Shown: positions 12,086 to 22,747, numbered from the stretch's first letter. The stretch: 64,000 nt of DNA from Glandiceps talaboti (GCF_964340395.1 NC_135560.1:1483501-1547500), one strand, 5' to 3'. The notes: generated from the sequence alone by a model not told the origin. A program made the numbers and translations.

Positions 12086-12534
12086 CAAACAGAAGAAAAA
12101 GCCTTCAAAATCACATTAAACGCTACAATTATTGCAGCCACTCTGGCCCAAAAATTGCGTTACTTTACGTGACCAAATGTAAAATCATGACTTGGTATAT
12201 AACAAGGGTCCCTCATTACATAGGATTAAAAGATTATCACTAAAGCAAATAAGTGACATCTTCACACCAAGGGAAAAGCCATGTTTCTCGTCTGTTCTCT
12301 AGAGTGGTCTGAGGTTTAAAGTATGACTCTTTCTCACCTTAAAGTGCATGTAAATAGGTTTCCAAAGTTTCCAAAGACTTTTTGCCTGCAAATGATGTAG
12401 TTTTCATAGATGATTAAAGATTTGTATGACATTTTTGACAAAAGTATGATATTAATTATGAAAAATTGATTTTTTTGGAAAAGTTTTGTATTTCATGACA
12501 TCACAACCAGAAGGAATTTCAAATATGTCCGATA

Positions 12535-12786
12535 ACATAACAAGCGATACCGATTCTAGTGGAACCACGTTCGACTATTTAGAAGTCGAAATTGACAATG
12601 ACAACAATACAGCAGTATTAATGGGAGTACTAGTGATGACGAAGAAGATGTGGTAGTGGTGGATGCCTGTATTGTACGATATATGTATGAACCACTACCA
12701 CAACCATGACTACAGCCAAACAACAATCACCAGCTGCAGATGGTCGTTGATGATGTTATTGTCAACAGACTAAATAATACTGACTG
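12535..12786 (+). pseudogene. Degenerate first exon, acidic start then P2X7-ballast-like segment
   Basis: The start (ATG at 12535) gives an Asp/Ser-rich stretch. The coherent reading then changes frame near 12620 to STSDDEEDVVVVDAC, followed by RYMYEPLPQP, a TGA at 12707-12709, and VVDDVIVNRLNNTDW. The pattern Y-x-x-EP ... RLxNTDW just before a GTAAGT donor (12787) resembles the N-terminal part of the cysteine-rich ballast-type domain known from the P2X7 C-terminus and many invertebrate proteins. The following cysteine-rich exon was not found. One frame change and one stop mean it is not functional. The assignment rests on a short pattern. Confidence 0.4.
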
Positions 12787-13757
12787 GTAAGTTACATGTA
12801 TGATAATAAAAAGTAGATAATTTTAAATTAGCAGATTAAGGAAAAAATTGGGTCAAAAGTAGTTGTCCCATTGAGATCATAACATCGTAACAGTAGTACT
12901 ATTTAGTGGGGTTATATTGACTACCTGACTACACAGTGTGTATGTGTATGTACGTACACTAACTGTGTTTGAATCGCCATTCATATATTTCATGTGAACG
13001 GCTATGTAATTGAAGGTCTGATCGGTTGTGAATCTTTAAAGGATTTTGTGAAATCATCATTACCAGAAAAAATCAGAACAGTTCAGGAACGGCCAAATAA
13101 TTTATTGACCGTGAGCACTGGGGATACACTGCGTTCCAGGGTAGCAGGGCGAGGTCTACCGCTAGAGCACCCTGTTCCGCAGGACGTGTGACTAGACATG
13201 CTCTGGAGAACATGCTAGTATACAGCCCGATGAACCTCTGGCTCTGTTCTCACTCTCAGTCACATCCAACTGCTCTCAACCTTGCAAACAATGCATTAAA
13301 TTTAGCATTTATAAATGACAGGTCTTCATTCACTGACAAGGAAACCAAAGTCATACAATAAGGTCATGAATATGTCTAATGGAAGTGCACTGCCACTGTA
13401 CGATAGTACGGATGCACATGTTTTGTTTTTGTTATTCATCGGCGCGGCTATATGGGCCGGTGCATAGACATTGCTATCAAGTAAAAATTCCCATTATGTG
13501 GTCCCAGCTCGTAAACGTTTTTTTTTCGAACGGCAATGTTCTTTGAAAGTGAAATCTATGTTTCTTATCTGGTGAAATGACTTTCAATTCAATTCAACAT
13601 TCGGACTCGTAATCACAGCCAACACAAGAAACTTCATCGTTGCGAGTGTCGTAATATAGTACACCAGGACACAACATCTTATCATTCATGATCCGAACTC
13701 AATTTTTTTTTTTTTAAATATTATTTTTTGTGAGTTTATGAGTTGTGCAGTACTGCA

Positions 13758-13883
13758 TCATTGAAAACTTATCCTTTGTATGTTGAAAAGAAGCAAGCTG
13801 ATTAGAACTTCCAAATCTTTTGTGAGAAAATCGGAGTGTAGACTCAAGTGTTGACGTCCTCCTACCACGCAACGTTCAGGCAT
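13758..13883 (-). pseudogene. THAP-like zinc-finger N-terminus remnant
   Basis: On the minus strand the frame opens MPERCVVGG and continues with LSLHSDF. THAP domains begin M-P-x-x-C-x4-C. Here the second cysteine position reads Arg (CGT), one transition away from a Cys codon, and the frame ends after 41 residues. THAP domains occur in P-element and some Kolobok-type transposases, which fits the TTAA flanks. It is short and degenerate. Confidence 0.4.
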
Positions 13884-14107
13884 GGTTTAAAAAAACATGG
13901 ATGCCGCAATCGTGTTCCGGCAGTGACGCAATTTTCCAAAGACTCCCGAAGCAAAATGCTCATCGCAGATTTCAAAAAAAAATCAATTTTTCATTATTAT
14001 AGTACTTTTGTCAAAAATGTCATACAAATCTTTAATCACCTATGAAAACTACGTCATTTGCAGGAAAAAAGTTGGAAACTTTGGAAACCTATTTACATAC
14101 ACTTTAA

Positions 14108-16901
14108 TTAAACCTATGTGTTCCTACATTAGATTTGCCTTACCCAATTATTCATTTTGTCCATAATTCAGTTGGTTTGGTTTGGTTAGTCAGGTTGGTA
14201 TATCACAATATTTTGTAAATTTTACATACAGTGCATGGTTAATGTAAACGGAATGACCCTGAAATATCAAGATGTGGTGTGTTTATTGTGCAAGGTCACA
14301 CAACCCAGACAGTGAATGACCCGTGCAAATTATGAATACAAGTTTTTAAATATTTCACATTGCTCTTCCTCCAGGCAACGATTGTAAACGCCACTAAACC
14401 TAAGACGATAACATTTCGTATGGAACTTTTACTTGATAATTTGAGTTGAGAAAGTGTGGTGTACTATTGTGGTCACTGGTCAACAAAGGACTACGAGTAC
14501 GACCTCCATTTTCACGTTAACATTGTACACCAGCCTTCAGGGATTTGTCAAGTCATACGAAAACGACAACATGTACTATACAGTCTGTGACATCTTCATT
14601 TCGTTTTAGTAAACTAGCAAAACTTGCCCACCTTACAATGAGATGTCTACACACTTTACAAAAATAATCAACCAGTGTCAACATTAATACTTCTCAAAAT
14701 GTTACGCGTCGTTATTGTCAAAGAGGCTGTTTCGAACAACACAATAACATGGTGTGGCTACACTGATGAAAAATACAGCCATTGCTTACACTATGGCGAA
14801 TAACAACAACCGTATAATTGTGAAACATTTTGACAGCTTCTCTTCCATTAAATAAATTCCATTAAAGGATAACTATTTTAAAGGTATCTGAAGCGATCGG
14901 ATATATTCTTGGTGCGGCATGATCGACTACTTTTGAGTCATGTCTGATAATAAATTAGACACGACACGACACGACTGGGACACAAGTAGTATCAAAACAA
15001 GTCAATAAAACCTTGTATACCCTAACTTCCTGGACAACGCCAGTTTTTTACCTACCAGTTTCATCAGCTAGGCTCCCTTTACTACACCCTAATGTCACTA
15101 TGAACAATAATATTATCCAGGATGTCAGAAGCGGCTGATAATTAGCTTTCACTGGCGTAGTATGTTTCATCATTCTGATGATGAGCGGGCGACGTTTTTT
15201 TTCCGAACGGCAATGTTTATATATCTGCTTTGCAATACTGAACAGCAGCCGAGAAAAGACGTCGTAATATTGGATCCATACTATCTTCCTTTGGAACAAT
15301 GTTTATATAATAGTGTCGTTAAATATTCACGCTTCTCTCCCATTGTGTGTCAAAGTCTTCCGTACGCACAGAAATTCCAAGGAAAATATTTTAGTGTTCG
15401 ATTTGCAGCGAAGTAGGAAGTTATGGCGGGCCACCGACTGATATGGCGGCATTGGATTCGTTCCAGCAATCGACACTGTTCCGTGTAACAAACAACCTGC
15501 AACAAACCGTGATCATACACAAAATCCAACCTTGGTTTCTTCGTTGAAACATTACAACGACGCCATTCCTCCCTTTTGTTAATATCCAGAGGTTTTTCGA
15601 CCCCTTCTTTGGGCAATTTTAACGCAAAAACGAACAATACGGAGCATCTGTGAAGGAAAGGACCACGTAGCGATGCAATGACCTCTCCCTCTCATTGAAA
15701 TGTTGGAGAAAAACAAGGTGGAACAGTCCATCTCTACATGTATGGGAGATTAGGTTTGGGAGGGATATCGTACACACACTATTACCCGCGGAGTGTTATA
15801 CTTAGTTATCGATGAGAAATATTACTGGACGTTGAAGAAGTTATTCTGGTATGTTGGAAAAGATAACATATGTCTGGTTACAACGTCGAAGAAACGTAAT
15901 TAATAATCGGCAACACGTTCCCTGTCACATATCCACCCCACCTAATTATGGTATCGACCTATTAACGTCGGTTTGATTCAGGACTTGATTGGTGTAATGA
16001 TTGCGACGTGCGCTCATATGTCAACATCGAGCAAATGAGATACTCTGTGAAACATAACAAATAAATACTAAAAAAGAGATGAAGGAAACAAACACTCACT
16101 TTAATACGTGAGATGATGTAAAATGGCGATAAACGAATGATGAACATAGCAACATTTGGTGAATAGATCGGTATGGCATAATAATGTACTGCTACTGACA
16201 AAAACTTTCTTGTCAAATTTGGACACACGTTTTATAATTCTTATACTATATTATGTTATATCCAGTCATCGTGGAAATTTGCAAACAAATGTTATGAAAA
16301 CAGATTAGGGATCGGTCAGTTTCTTCGACCGGGGGGGGTGATTGGTGGGGTGTCACCCTGTTTTGAGGGGAGGGGGAGGTCATTGTGTTTTGTAAAAAAA
16401 TGTGGTACATGTAAATATTTGTTCTTGTCCCTGTTTCTTACAGCAATTCTTTAATATTACCTCACATAAGCGTTCAAACTTAATTATACATTTACATATA
16501 CATGTTTTACCTTGCTACCACACAAGTTACAGAACATGTCATATAAATGCTTGGCTGTTTCACAATCAATGCTTCACGTATATTGCACTTTGGGGCAAAA
16601 GTGAACTTGAACGTTTCATAATGGTAATCTTCATAGATAGTTTTAATATATAATACATTGATGGCAATTAAGATGTTACATTACCACTGTTTCCTTGAAA
16701 TATATTCTTTCAGCAGTGTTCCTATTCATGGTAGGAACATATAATCCATATAACCTGACTAACCAGGCCAAGTTTATGTCGGACGGTAAATAAGGAAAGT
16801 AACATAATAGAATTATTTCACTTAAATTTATCAGTATTTTAGTGTGGTTGAATGAAATTGCAATAGATAGATAGACAGAAAAATGGTTGTCTTTCACTTA
16901 C
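14108..16901. other. Intergenic DNA, no secure gene
   Basis: Several frames of 80-95 residues are open (15048-15299 and 15350-15637 on minus, 15162-15416 on plus). None shows a recognisable domain, and they overlap one another on opposite strands. A TTTTTTTTCCGAACGGCAATG string near 15195 recurs in similar form near 13520, so part of this is repetitive. A G-rich run lies near 16331-16380. Confidence 0.45.
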
Positions 16902-17144
16902 AAGTAAGTCATTGAATCTATAATTTGGTAAGAAATAACACACAGAAAAGTAAGTCATTGAATCTATAATTTGGTAAGAAATAACACACAGAAAAGTAAG
17001 TCATTGAATCTATAATTTGGTAAGAAATAACACACAGAAAAGTAAGTCATTGAATCTATAATTTGGTAAGAAATAACACACAGAAAAGTAAGTCATTGAA
17101 TCTATAATTTGGTAAGAAATAACACACAGAAAAGTAAGTAAGTG
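16902..17144 (+). repeat. 46-bp tandem repeat, 5 copies plus partial
   Basis: AAGTAAGTCATTGAATC starts at 16902, 16948, 16994, 17040 and 17086, exactly 46 bases apart and essentially identical. A partial unit starts at 17132. The near-perfect copies point to recent expansion. Confidence 0.92.
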
Positions 17145-17332
17145 TTATTGTTCTTCAAATTGACATTACCTTTAAGTTCACCATTTTAATGCAAATAAAC
17201 CTGACCATACAGAAGAAAAAGTGGTATTTATTTCGTAGTCTCACTTTCAGACCTCATGACTCATCTCTCTAAAGGTGCATGAATCGTACACTGAGCGGCA
17301 AAGCAGTGAGATGTGAGCTACTACAATTAGAT

Positions 17333-17412
17333 TTTTAGCACAACTGAACTGATTAGGTTCAGCTAAGTGCTATAGGTATGGCAAAGTGTCTGTCTGTCTG
17401 TCTGTCTCTCTG
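17333..17412 (+). repeat. Repeat terminus with (GTCT)n
   Basis: TTTTAGCACAACTGAACTGA, then AGGTTCAGCTAAGTGC (compare 5357-5396), is followed by a GTCT simple repeat. This is a likely end of a dispersed element. Confidence 0.55.
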
Positions 17413-17461
17413 TTTGTGTAAACAGCTTAAAGTCAAAAACCACTGGCCCGATTGCCATGTT

Positions 17462-17743
17462 ATTAGTATAGTATAGTATAGTATAGTATAGTATAGTATA
17501 GTATAGTATAGTACAGTATAGTACAGTATAGTATAGTATAGTATAGTATTAGTATAGTATAGTATAGTATAGTATAGTATAGTATAGTATAGTATAGTAT
17601 AGCATTGTATAGTATAGTATAGTATAGTATAGTATAGTATAGTATAGTATAGTATAGTATAGCATTGTATAGTATAGTATAGTATAGTATAGTATAGTAT
17701 AGCATTGTATAGTATAGTATAGTATAGTATAGTAATGTATAGT

Positions 17744-17746
<3 letters not shown>
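17462..17746. repeat. (TATAG)n microsatellite
   Basis: A pentanucleotide TATAG/AGTAT tract of about 285 bases has scattered variants (CATTG, TACAG). Long frames read through it on the minus strand only because the five-base unit lacks stops. Confidence 0.95.

Positions 17747-17787
<41 letters not shown>
17747..17787. repeat. (AAT)n microsatellite
   Basis: A pure AAT tract directly abuts the TATAG satellite. Confidence 0.93.
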
Positions 17788-17839
17788 TATAATAAAATAA
17801 GTATATAATAATACTAATTTTTATAATAATCAAGTTTAT

Positions 17840-18325
17840 TTGAATATTAACCACCCTACCTGGGGTAGTTTTGTATGCTGAGTTCACAAAAGGGGGTCAT
17901 TTTATGAACATCTGTTGCCATGGTAACAAAAACCACCATAATATGTTAACCATTTTTTTCCAAAATTTGACATAAAACATTGAAAAAAAGATAACACAGT
18001 GAAAAAATGTCCTTGTATTAGACATGTATGAGTTAGTGCTACCTGGTGTAACATAAATTGTTAAAATTGGATAGCTGTTTCCATGGAAACGTATGGTAGA
18101 CGTGAAAATTATGTTTTCATTATATACACATACATCTCACAAATAACATTATAAATCTGATAAATATCTTTTTATTTGCACATTGACCCCACTACCAAGG
18201 GTAGTTTGTCATGCTGAATTAAAAAAAGTGGTCATTTAATGAACATCAGTTGCCATGGTAACCAAAATAACCATATTATGTGATTTTTTGAAAAATTAGA
18301 CATAAAACACTTTAAAAATTTCAAA
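17840..18325 (+). repeat. Pair of diverged direct repeats of about 150 bp
   Basis: Segments at about 17845-17995 and 18181-18325 share GGGTAGTTT, ATGCTGA, GTCATTTTATGAACATC-like sequence, GTTGCCATGGTAAC and GACATAAAAC in the same order. They are separated by about 185 bases containing a related GTTTCCATGGAAAC. Confidence 0.65.
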
Positions 18326-19183
18326 TTTAGGAAAAAACATCATTGCTGTTTGAATGTATGGGTTGGTGATATATGTTGTAACAAGGTTTCATGATTTTTG
18401 AAATTATCTGTATCAAACCTATGCAATTCTAAAACTCTAAAATCACCAGAATAAATTGTAAATACCTAAAATACCACCAGTTCTTGACAATTCCATTTAC
18501 GCAGCTTGGTTAAGTCTTTTATCACAAAATCTTGAAAGTAAGTGTACACACACATTTGAGTACAAGTTGACATGATCGTTGACTCCATACTGTATATTAT
18601 TGTTTGTACTTGGATTTTATCCAATAAAATATCGTCTGCTTTTAACTTCTCCAACTCAACTGACAACATGATGTGCATATGCGTACGTACATATTTCCGG
18701 GTCCCAGTGACACGTGCCAAATTCAAACGATAAGGACACAATATAGTTGGGATCGATCACAGTATCACTACATCGATTGTTACAGGAATATCAATATTAT
18801 TATCCAGAATTTCTCAGTCGTGAAGATTGCTGACAAGTGCAGAATTATCAAGATGGCGACTGTAATATTTTGCGCGTCACTAGAATGTATTACAATGTAG
18901 CTATAGTTATCACGCGAATCACGCACGCTATGTGTACTGCATTTATGTGTGTATGCAGCATGCAGTACGAGGTGTGCCGTACACACATCATATACACAAA
19001 ATGATAGGCAATGAAAGCAACCAACTCACTAGTTTATTGTTTACATGACTTTGCCGAACGACTAGGAATAATCATTAATTTACAAGTTGCTAAAATTTAC
19101 ACGAAGTTGACTTAAAAACAGAAAGGGGCATTGCAAATATTTTGTAATGCATGGTAGTCCGGATTGTTTGTCTTGCTTCCAAG
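18326..19183. other. No gene recognised
   Basis: The short overlapping frames on both strands (18466-18986) have no domain signal. An AAGATGGCGACTG string near 18850 is not enough to call a start. Confidence 0.45.
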
Positions 19184-19394
19184 CACAGGGGCGTGTAATA
19201 TTTCATAGATTGTTGTTTTCTTATTGCTTAGAATGCCGTTTTCTTAGGAAAATATTGTACGAATCTTGCTGCTACAAATGTATCAATCTCTATACTACTA
19301 AGAAATATTAGGAATATATATTAATCAAAAGGTTGTTATATTTAGTCTGTAGACCTGGAAAACAACAATCTATGAAATATTACACGCCCCTGTG
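19184..19394. mobile_element. MITE with perfect 37-bp terminal inverted repeats
   Basis: CACAGGGGCGTGTAATATTT... at 19184-19220 is the exact reverse complement of 19358-19394. The 211-base element has no coding frame. CAGGGGCG-type ends are common among hAT-derived MITEs, but no 8-bp target duplication is visible. The identical arms suggest it is young. Confidence 0.85.
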
Positions 19395-19818
19395 GTCATA
19401 ACTACTCTATCTGAAAATTTCAAATTATGGATTATGAATTATGGAAAAGACCAGCCAGCAGAAATGCACTTCAGAAGAAGAAGTTAAAAATAAAGTGGAC
19501 TTTTCTGAATTTTGTTTAAATATTTTTCCATATATACTAATCTAAATCTTGTGTAACATTGACTCCTGAGTTAAGGTCAAGAAATGTACATAAATGATAA
19601 TGAATGGCTGGCTGGTCCAGAATCCGTGACAAATTTAGTCCACGTCAGTCGAAACGATGATATTCCATATGTCACGTACTTGGAGACCCCTATATGGCTT
19701 CTTGCTTATAGAGTTTCCAATACTCACACGCCAAAAGGGACCCGTTATCAAGAATGTGATATGAAAAGCAGAGAAGTGACATGTAAAATGCCTTACTTTT
19801 TACTTATTTCAAAAGTAA
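19395..19818. other. Junction region left of the virus-like block
   Basis: An 83-residue frame (19584-19835) has no recognisable domain. No terminal inverted repeat matching the right side of the virus-like block was found here, so the left end of that element is undefined. Confidence 0.4.
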
Positions 19819-19935
19819 ATTATCAAATCGAATAGCTATTTGCGAGACTTGTATTATAATTCTGATTTAGCATACAGCGGCATCGCAAAATTGTGGCGTA
19901 AAATCAAAGACGATGTGAAACAAAAAAAAATTTAA
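19819..19935 (+). pseudogene. Integrase N-terminal segment, cut off by in-frame TAA
   Basis: In the same frame as the integrase and just upstream, this stretch reads LRDLYYNSDLAYSG and then KLWRKIKDD. This is the region that precedes the catalytic core in Polinton integrases. It ends at a TAA (19933-19935) between two A-rich runs. After that the frame stays open into the core with a basic KHKELKQWLEQQ stretch. There is no upstream ATG before the stop at 19816-19818, so the natural start is lost or lies further left. Confidence 0.65.
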
Positions 19936-19953
19936 AAAATTAAGCATAAGGAA

Positions 19954-20913
19954 TTGAAACAATGGTTGGAACAACAAGAAGTTTACACTATGCACAAACC
20001 GGCGATTAAAAAGTTCCCTTACCGCAAAGTATATGTTTCTGGAATCGATGATCAGTGGCAAGCCGACATTGTAGATATGCCTAATGACCAGAGTAAAAAT
20101 CGGGGGTATCGTTACATCCTGACTGTTATCGATGTGTTATCTAAGTATGCCTGGGCGATACCACTCAAGTCAAAACGTGGTATTGAAATGGCTGACTCCT
20201 TTGAGTTAATTTTTAAAGACCGTGAACCGAATAAAATACAGTTTGACGAAGGACGAGAATTTTACATTAAATACGTTAAAGATATCTTCGAAAATCGTGA
20301 AATTGAGTGGTTTAGTACACGATCAGATAAAAAGGCACCGGTTGTCGAGCGTTTTAACAGGACACTTAAATCACGTATGTATAAATATTTTACCGATAAA
20401 CAAACTAAAAATTGGATCGACGTACTAGATCATTTAGTGAATGGTTACAACAATACCTATCACAATTCAATCCACATTACTCTGAAGGAAGCATCGTTAC
20501 CGAATAATGAAAATATCGTTTGGTATAATTTGTACGGTGCTTATCTCACTGTTGAATATGGAACTCCGAAGTTTAATATCGGTGATACTGTGAGAATTTC
20601 CAAATACAAGAACGTGTTTGCCAAAGGATATCTACCAAACTACACGCGTGAACTTTTCAAAATCAAACAAATTATCTTTGGTCCCGTTATTGTTTACACT
20701 CTGGAAGATTTATCGGGTGAATACATTGAAGGCACGTTTTATGAGCAAGAATTATCGATTGATACGACTAAAGAATCGAAGGAATACAAAGTTGAAAAAA
20801 TATTACGTAAGAAGAAAATCAAAGGCCATGAATACGCATTGGTAAAATGGTTAGGATATGACGATAAATTCAATTCTTGGGAACCGATTGAAAATATCAA
20901 AGAATTAAAATAA
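19954..20913 (+). CDS. INT: Polinton-type integrase (rve core plus chromodomain)
   Basis: The enzyme inserts element DNA into the host genome by strand transfer. The catalytic core has the first Asp in QWQADIVDM, the second in QFDEGREF and the Glu in VVERFNRTLK, with 33 residues between the last two. A chromodomain closes the protein (about residues 272-318: YKVEKIL, YALVKWLGY, NSWEPIENI), with aromatic positions suited to reading a methylated histone tail. The frame is open from 19936 but has no ATG until 19990. Residues before that belong to the family, and an in-frame stop lies just upstream, so the full protein is probably not made. It ends 26 bases before the next gene, with a TATATAGTATAAA motif between. 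Confidence 0.93.
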   Translation: MKQWLEQQEVYTMHKPAIKKFPYRKVYVSGIDDQWQADIVDMPNDQSKNRGYRYILTVIDVLSKYAWAIPLKSKRGIEMADSFELIFKDREPNKIQFDEGREFYIKYVKDIFENREIEWFSTRSDKKAPVVERFNRTLKSRMYKYFTDKQTKNWIDVLDHLVNGYNNTYHNSIHITLKEASLPNNENIVWYNLYGAYLTVEYGTPKFNIGDTVRISKYKNVFAKGYLPNYTRELFKIKQIIFGPVIVYTLEDLSGEYIEGTFYEQELSIDTTKESKEYKVEKILRKKKIKGHEYALVKWLGYDDKFNSWEPIENIKELK

Positions 20914-20926
20914 TGTAATGTAATAA

Positions 20927-20939
20927 TATATAGTATAAA
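20927..20939 (+). promoter_or_regulatory. TATATAGTATAAA motif abutting the ATG at 20940
   Basis: An exact copy of the recurrent intergenic motif, directly touching the start codon. Other exact copies are at 26203-26215 and 26972-26984. Confidence 0.5.
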
Positions 20940-21296
20940 ATGTTTGGAGAACGTAATATAACTAAATTTTTAAAGAAGTACAGAGACGTCCTTGGTTTTA
21001 ATATAGAGCTAGAATGGGACAACTTGAGAAGAAAAAATATGCACGTATTAATTGTAAATGCGGGAATAAAATTGAAAGATCAAAGTTTATATCAGGTTAT
21101 TTTATCCTTTACTAAAGAAGTCGAAAAAAAGAATTTTTTTAAACGTATAGAATTCATAAATTTATTTCCAGAGTCAGATGACAATCAAGAGGTTAAATTT
21201 TTAAATGAATACTGGGTTCTTAAATTAATGCAAGATACTAGAAACAGACGTATATTTCAAGATAATTATGGAAATTTATTAGTATGTTTCATATAG
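20940..21296 (+). CDS. Virus-block protein, 118 aa, unknown
   Basis: Not recognised. It is a charged, soluble-looking protein (ITKFLKKYRDVLGF near the start, KEVEKKNFFKRIEF in the middle) without membrane segments or cysteine clusters. It lies between the integrase and a short proline-rich gene, all on one strand. Start choice: first ATG, immediately after a TATATAGTATAAA motif. Position and composition suggest it belongs to the viral gene set. The function is open. Confidence 0.65.
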   Translation: MFGERNITKFLKKYRDVLGFNIELEWDNLRRKNMHVLIVNAGIKLKDQSLYQVILSFTKEVEKKNFFKRIEFINLFPESDDNQEVKFLNEYWVLKLMQDTRNRRIFQDNYGNLLVCFI

Positions 21297-21323
21297 ACCC
21301 TTTAATATATATGTATTAGAAAA

Positions 21324-21536
21324 ATGTGGTCATTAGGATTACCAGGTACGGAGTTAATGAGACATAAGCCAAAACCAAAACAGCTACCACCCCAGGACCG
21401 TAAGGAAGCTCCGCAAGCACCGCAAGCACCGCAAGCGCCGCAAGCGTCACACTTTCCAAAACCATTTACTTTAGAGAAAAATGCTAACTATGAACTACAT
21501 CTACCATTTGATGAAGAGACATACTTGGATATATGA
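21324..21536 (+). CDS. Small proline/alanine-rich protein, 70 aa
   Basis: Not recognised. Residues about 29-41 are a PQA tandem repeat encoded by a 9-base CCGCAAGCA-type repeat, which stands out as GC-rich in an AT-rich gene. The C-terminus is FTLEKNANYELHLPFDEETY. The ATG follows an AATATATATGTATTAGAAAA stretch like the other viral leaders. It ends 15 bases before the next ATG. Short and low-complexity, so moderate confidence that it is made. Confidence 0.55.
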   Translation: MWSLGLPGTELMRHKPKPKQLPPQDRKEAPQAPQAPQAPQASHFPKPFTLEKNANYELHLPFDEETYLDI

Positions 21537-21551
21537 GACGTATTAGTTAAC

Positions 21552-22028
21552 ATGAATGTTTATGTAAGTGAAACTGATCGATTCGATATAAAATTGAGAG
21601 ATATATTCAAAAACTACATATTAGTTCATAAAAATGCAAAAACTGCCAACGAGTGGTTGAAAGGACCGAGTATGCATTTCTGGGATCAACAATTGAATTT
21701 TGTTGTTTGGTTAGCTACTACTGGATGCGGTGTTAGTATTCATGATCATCTGTATAATAATGATATTCCGAAACAGATTCAATCATTTTTTAGATTTCAC
21801 GCATACTTTACTATAAGAAGAATATTGAATGAGCTTTCTTGTCCACTACCAGACGACACCAACACTTTTAATAAAATAAATAATTTATATGACTTACCAT
21901 CTTATCATAAAATATGCGATGAATTCGGATTAGATTATAATACAGATTTTAGATTCACGTATGATAAATCAGGAAACAATGGTTTAGGTGATGGTTATAT
22001 ATGGATACATGGTCCTAAAAACGATTAA
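21552..22028 (+). CDS. Conserved Polinton virion-associated family, N-terminal half
   Basis: The first half of a protein family that I recognise from Polinton-like elements, without an assigned function. It shows QQLNFVVWLATTGCGVS (about residues 46-62) and FRFHAYFTIRRIL, followed by an aromatic-rich part ending GLGDGYIWIHG. The frame stops at 22026-22028. The second half of the same family continues at once in another frame (open from 22019), so the gene is split by one frame change in or near CCTAAAAACGATTAAATT. That is either pseudogenisation, a read error or a real frameshift. It would probably be a structural or packaging-related protein. Confidence 0.75.
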   Translation: MNVYVSETDRFDIKLRDIFKNYILVHKNAKTANEWLKGPSMHFWDQQLNFVVWLATTGCGVSIHDHLYNNDIPKQIQSFFRFHAYFTIRRILNELSCPLPDDTNTFNKINNLYDLPSYHKICDEFGLDYNTDFRFTYDKSGNNGLGDGYIWIHGPKND

Positions 22029-22051
22029 ATTCACCTCATTATAATGGAACT

Positions 22052-22747
22052 ATGTTTCAAACTAAAAAGGAACCGAGTGTTGCTAGAGAAATGCGTGCAC
22101 ATTGGTATAAATTTCAAAATGATGATTATAAACAATACAACTACTTTGTTTTACCGAGTAGCGTGGGTTTTACGCAAGCGGGTTTAGGAAGATTAAATCG
22201 ATCGATCGAAGCTTATGTATATTGCGTGTTAGGAAGTCAAGCAGACACGCGAGGAAGTATAGTAAACTCTGGCGGTGCTGGTCAAGAAACGAGACAAAAA
22301 ATGATTTCATTACTCGAGGATGAGACGAGAGGCATTAATGAGGATGATAGTATACCTCGTTATCAAAATGTAATTAATGCAACGAGTGTAAAGTTAGATC
22401 TAGCCATTTCTCCTTCTTTATGGTTAATCCCGAGTAAAATGATTATAAATTTGAATATGAATGTGGCAGGTTATAACAATTTCTTACAACAGGCGACAGA
22501 AGATATGAAATTCGGTTATAACAACATAAATAATAACGTAAAAGAATCGGCATTAAAAGAAATGGAAGGCCATGACGATCCGGTGAAACGACTACCGGTA
22601 CCGATAGGAGGACCGACCGACCGTACCGAAGGAAAGGAAGGGACCGAAGGAAAGGATGCAGCGCATGGCGAGCGTGACATTGTTCATGAATATACAACGA
22701 TGGGAATAATAGTCGGGATAATATTTTTAAGTTACTTATTTATATAG
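22052..22747 (+). CDS. Same Polinton family, C-terminal half with terminal membrane segment
   Basis: It continues the family started at 21552. It contains GLGRLNRSIEAYVYCVLG, DSIPRYQNVINA, LWLIPSKMIINL and GYNNFLQQATEDMKFG, which is the conserved core of the second half. A hydrophilic linker with TEGKEGTEGKD repeats follows. The protein ends in a single membrane-spanning stretch, MGIIVGIIFLSYLFI. The frame is open from 22019, so the ATG at 22052 need not be the natural start, and no promoter-like motif precedes it. That supports one split gene rather than two genes. The C-terminal anchor may be specific to this lineage. Confidence 0.72.
   Translation: MFQTKKEPSVAREMRAHWYKFQNDDYKQYNYFVLPSSVGFTQAGLGRLNRSIEAYVYCVLGSQADTRGSIVNSGGAGQETRQKMISLLEDETRGINEDDSIPRYQNVINATSVKLDLAISPSLWLIPSKMIINLNMNVAGYNNFLQQATEDMKFGYNNINNNVKESALKEMEGHDDPVKRLPVPIGGPTDRTEGKEGTEGKDAAHGERDIVHEYTTMGIIVGIIFLSYLFI

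Larger units (their letters stand above)
12339..14107. mobile_element. TTAA-flanked DNA transposon with about 135-bp TIRs
   Basis: TTAA at 12339-12342 and 14104-14107 flanks an element of 1761 bases whose ends are inverted repeats. The left end runs AGTGCATGTAAATAGGTTTC and the right end mirrors it with scattered mismatches. Homology continues for about 135 bases to an ATTGATTTTTTT tract. A TTAA target duplication is typical of the Kolobok and piggyBac superfamilies. No full transposase survives. Remnants of two coding regions face each other inside: 12535-12786 (+) and 13758-13883 (-). Confidence 0.72.

Noticed and set aside
17463-17887. Minus-strand frames of 80 and 112 residues (YYTILYYTI repeats)
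   Set aside because: Pure translation of the TATAG and AAT microsatellites.
19584-19835. 83-residue frame left of the integrase
   Set aside because: It has no recognisable domain and no leader motif, and its end overlaps integrase-family sequence in another frame.
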